Source: a virus
Reading direction: 5' to 3' (one strand)
Length of the DNA stretch: 22,704 bases
Virus record (IMG/VR): IMGVR_UViG_3300046167_000325
Location: 1-22,704 of that record
Positions within the stretch are counted from its first letter, which is position 1. Each line of letters starts with the position of its first letter. Position numbers and translations under genes: made by a program. Below, one piece after another: positions 22,672-22,704 of this stretch. Under the pieces are notes generated by a model. It was not told the DNA's origin and ran no database searches. It saw nothing but the letters and a program-made list of their open reading frames with translations.

Positions 22672-22704
22672 ACTAATATAGTAGCACAATAACACGGTGA
22701 CACG

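Larger units (their letters stand above)
22438..22704 (+). other. Noncoding right-end region with inverted repeats
   Basis: No convincing reading frame of either strand lies in these 267 bases. The stretch holds at least three inverted repeats (22453-22500, 22581-22618, 22654-22671), a weaker CTCTCT/AGAGAG pair at 22530-22551, AT-rich runs, and the palindrome ACGCGCGT at 22602-22609. It follows the last late gene, so it may include the region near a genome end or concatemer junction. That cannot be settled from one window. Confidence 0.5.

Noticed and set aside
1-22704. Integrase, attachment site, insertion sequence, defence or CRISPR genes
   Set aside because: All coding space is accounted for by virion, packaging and lysis genes and a few small unknowns; no such motif was seen.

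Overview
The window is the complete late (virion, packaging, lysis) arm of a T7-like podovirus (autographivirus-type). Every gene is on the + strand and closely packed, and the order follows T7 genes 7.3-8-9-10-11-12-14-15-16-17-(holin)-18-19. The DNA is AT-rich. Several gene types here are familiar from marine phages: a tail fibre built from marine-phage-style repeats with a C-terminal S74 chaperone, a GH19-like endolysin, a 3-TM GTA-type holin, and tiny Lys/Arg-rich proteins at the right end. A marine bacterial host is therefore likely, but the host cannot be fixed from this window. No RNA polymerase, replication or early genes are present; they should lie upstream of position 1.

Layout: 2-247, the 3' end of a small gp7.3-like virion protein. 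244-3685, head genes (portal, scaffold, major capsid). 3697-3729, a strong intrinsic terminator just behind the capsid gene, followed by a second foldable element. 3802-7022, tail tube A and B. 7022-14506, three internal (ejected core) proteins corresponding to gp14, gp15 and gp16. 14558-18082, tail fibre. 18123-20545, putative small membrane protein/holin, small and large terminase. 20556-22020, a coiled-coil protein of unknown function, an endolysin and a 3-TM holin. 22010-22437, two small basic proteins. 22438-22704, a noncoding stretch rich in inverted repeats.

How it works together: portal, scaffold and capsid make the procapsid. The terminase pair packages DNA through the portal. The two tubular proteins form the tail, and the fibre binds the host. 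The three internal proteins are expected to form the ejection channel. Endolysin and holin(s) release progeny. Each of the five real intergenic gaps inside the gene block holds an RNA hairpin. Three of them end in the same 12-base ribosome-binding block just before the gp16-like, fibre and small membrane-protein genes, which looks like a reused punctuation module.

I did not find a clearly new biological system. The most notable items are the hairpin plus shared-RBS modules, the absence of a recognisable transglycosylase in the gp16-like protein, two holin candidates, the three-way-junction-like element at 3737-3775, and the structured right end.
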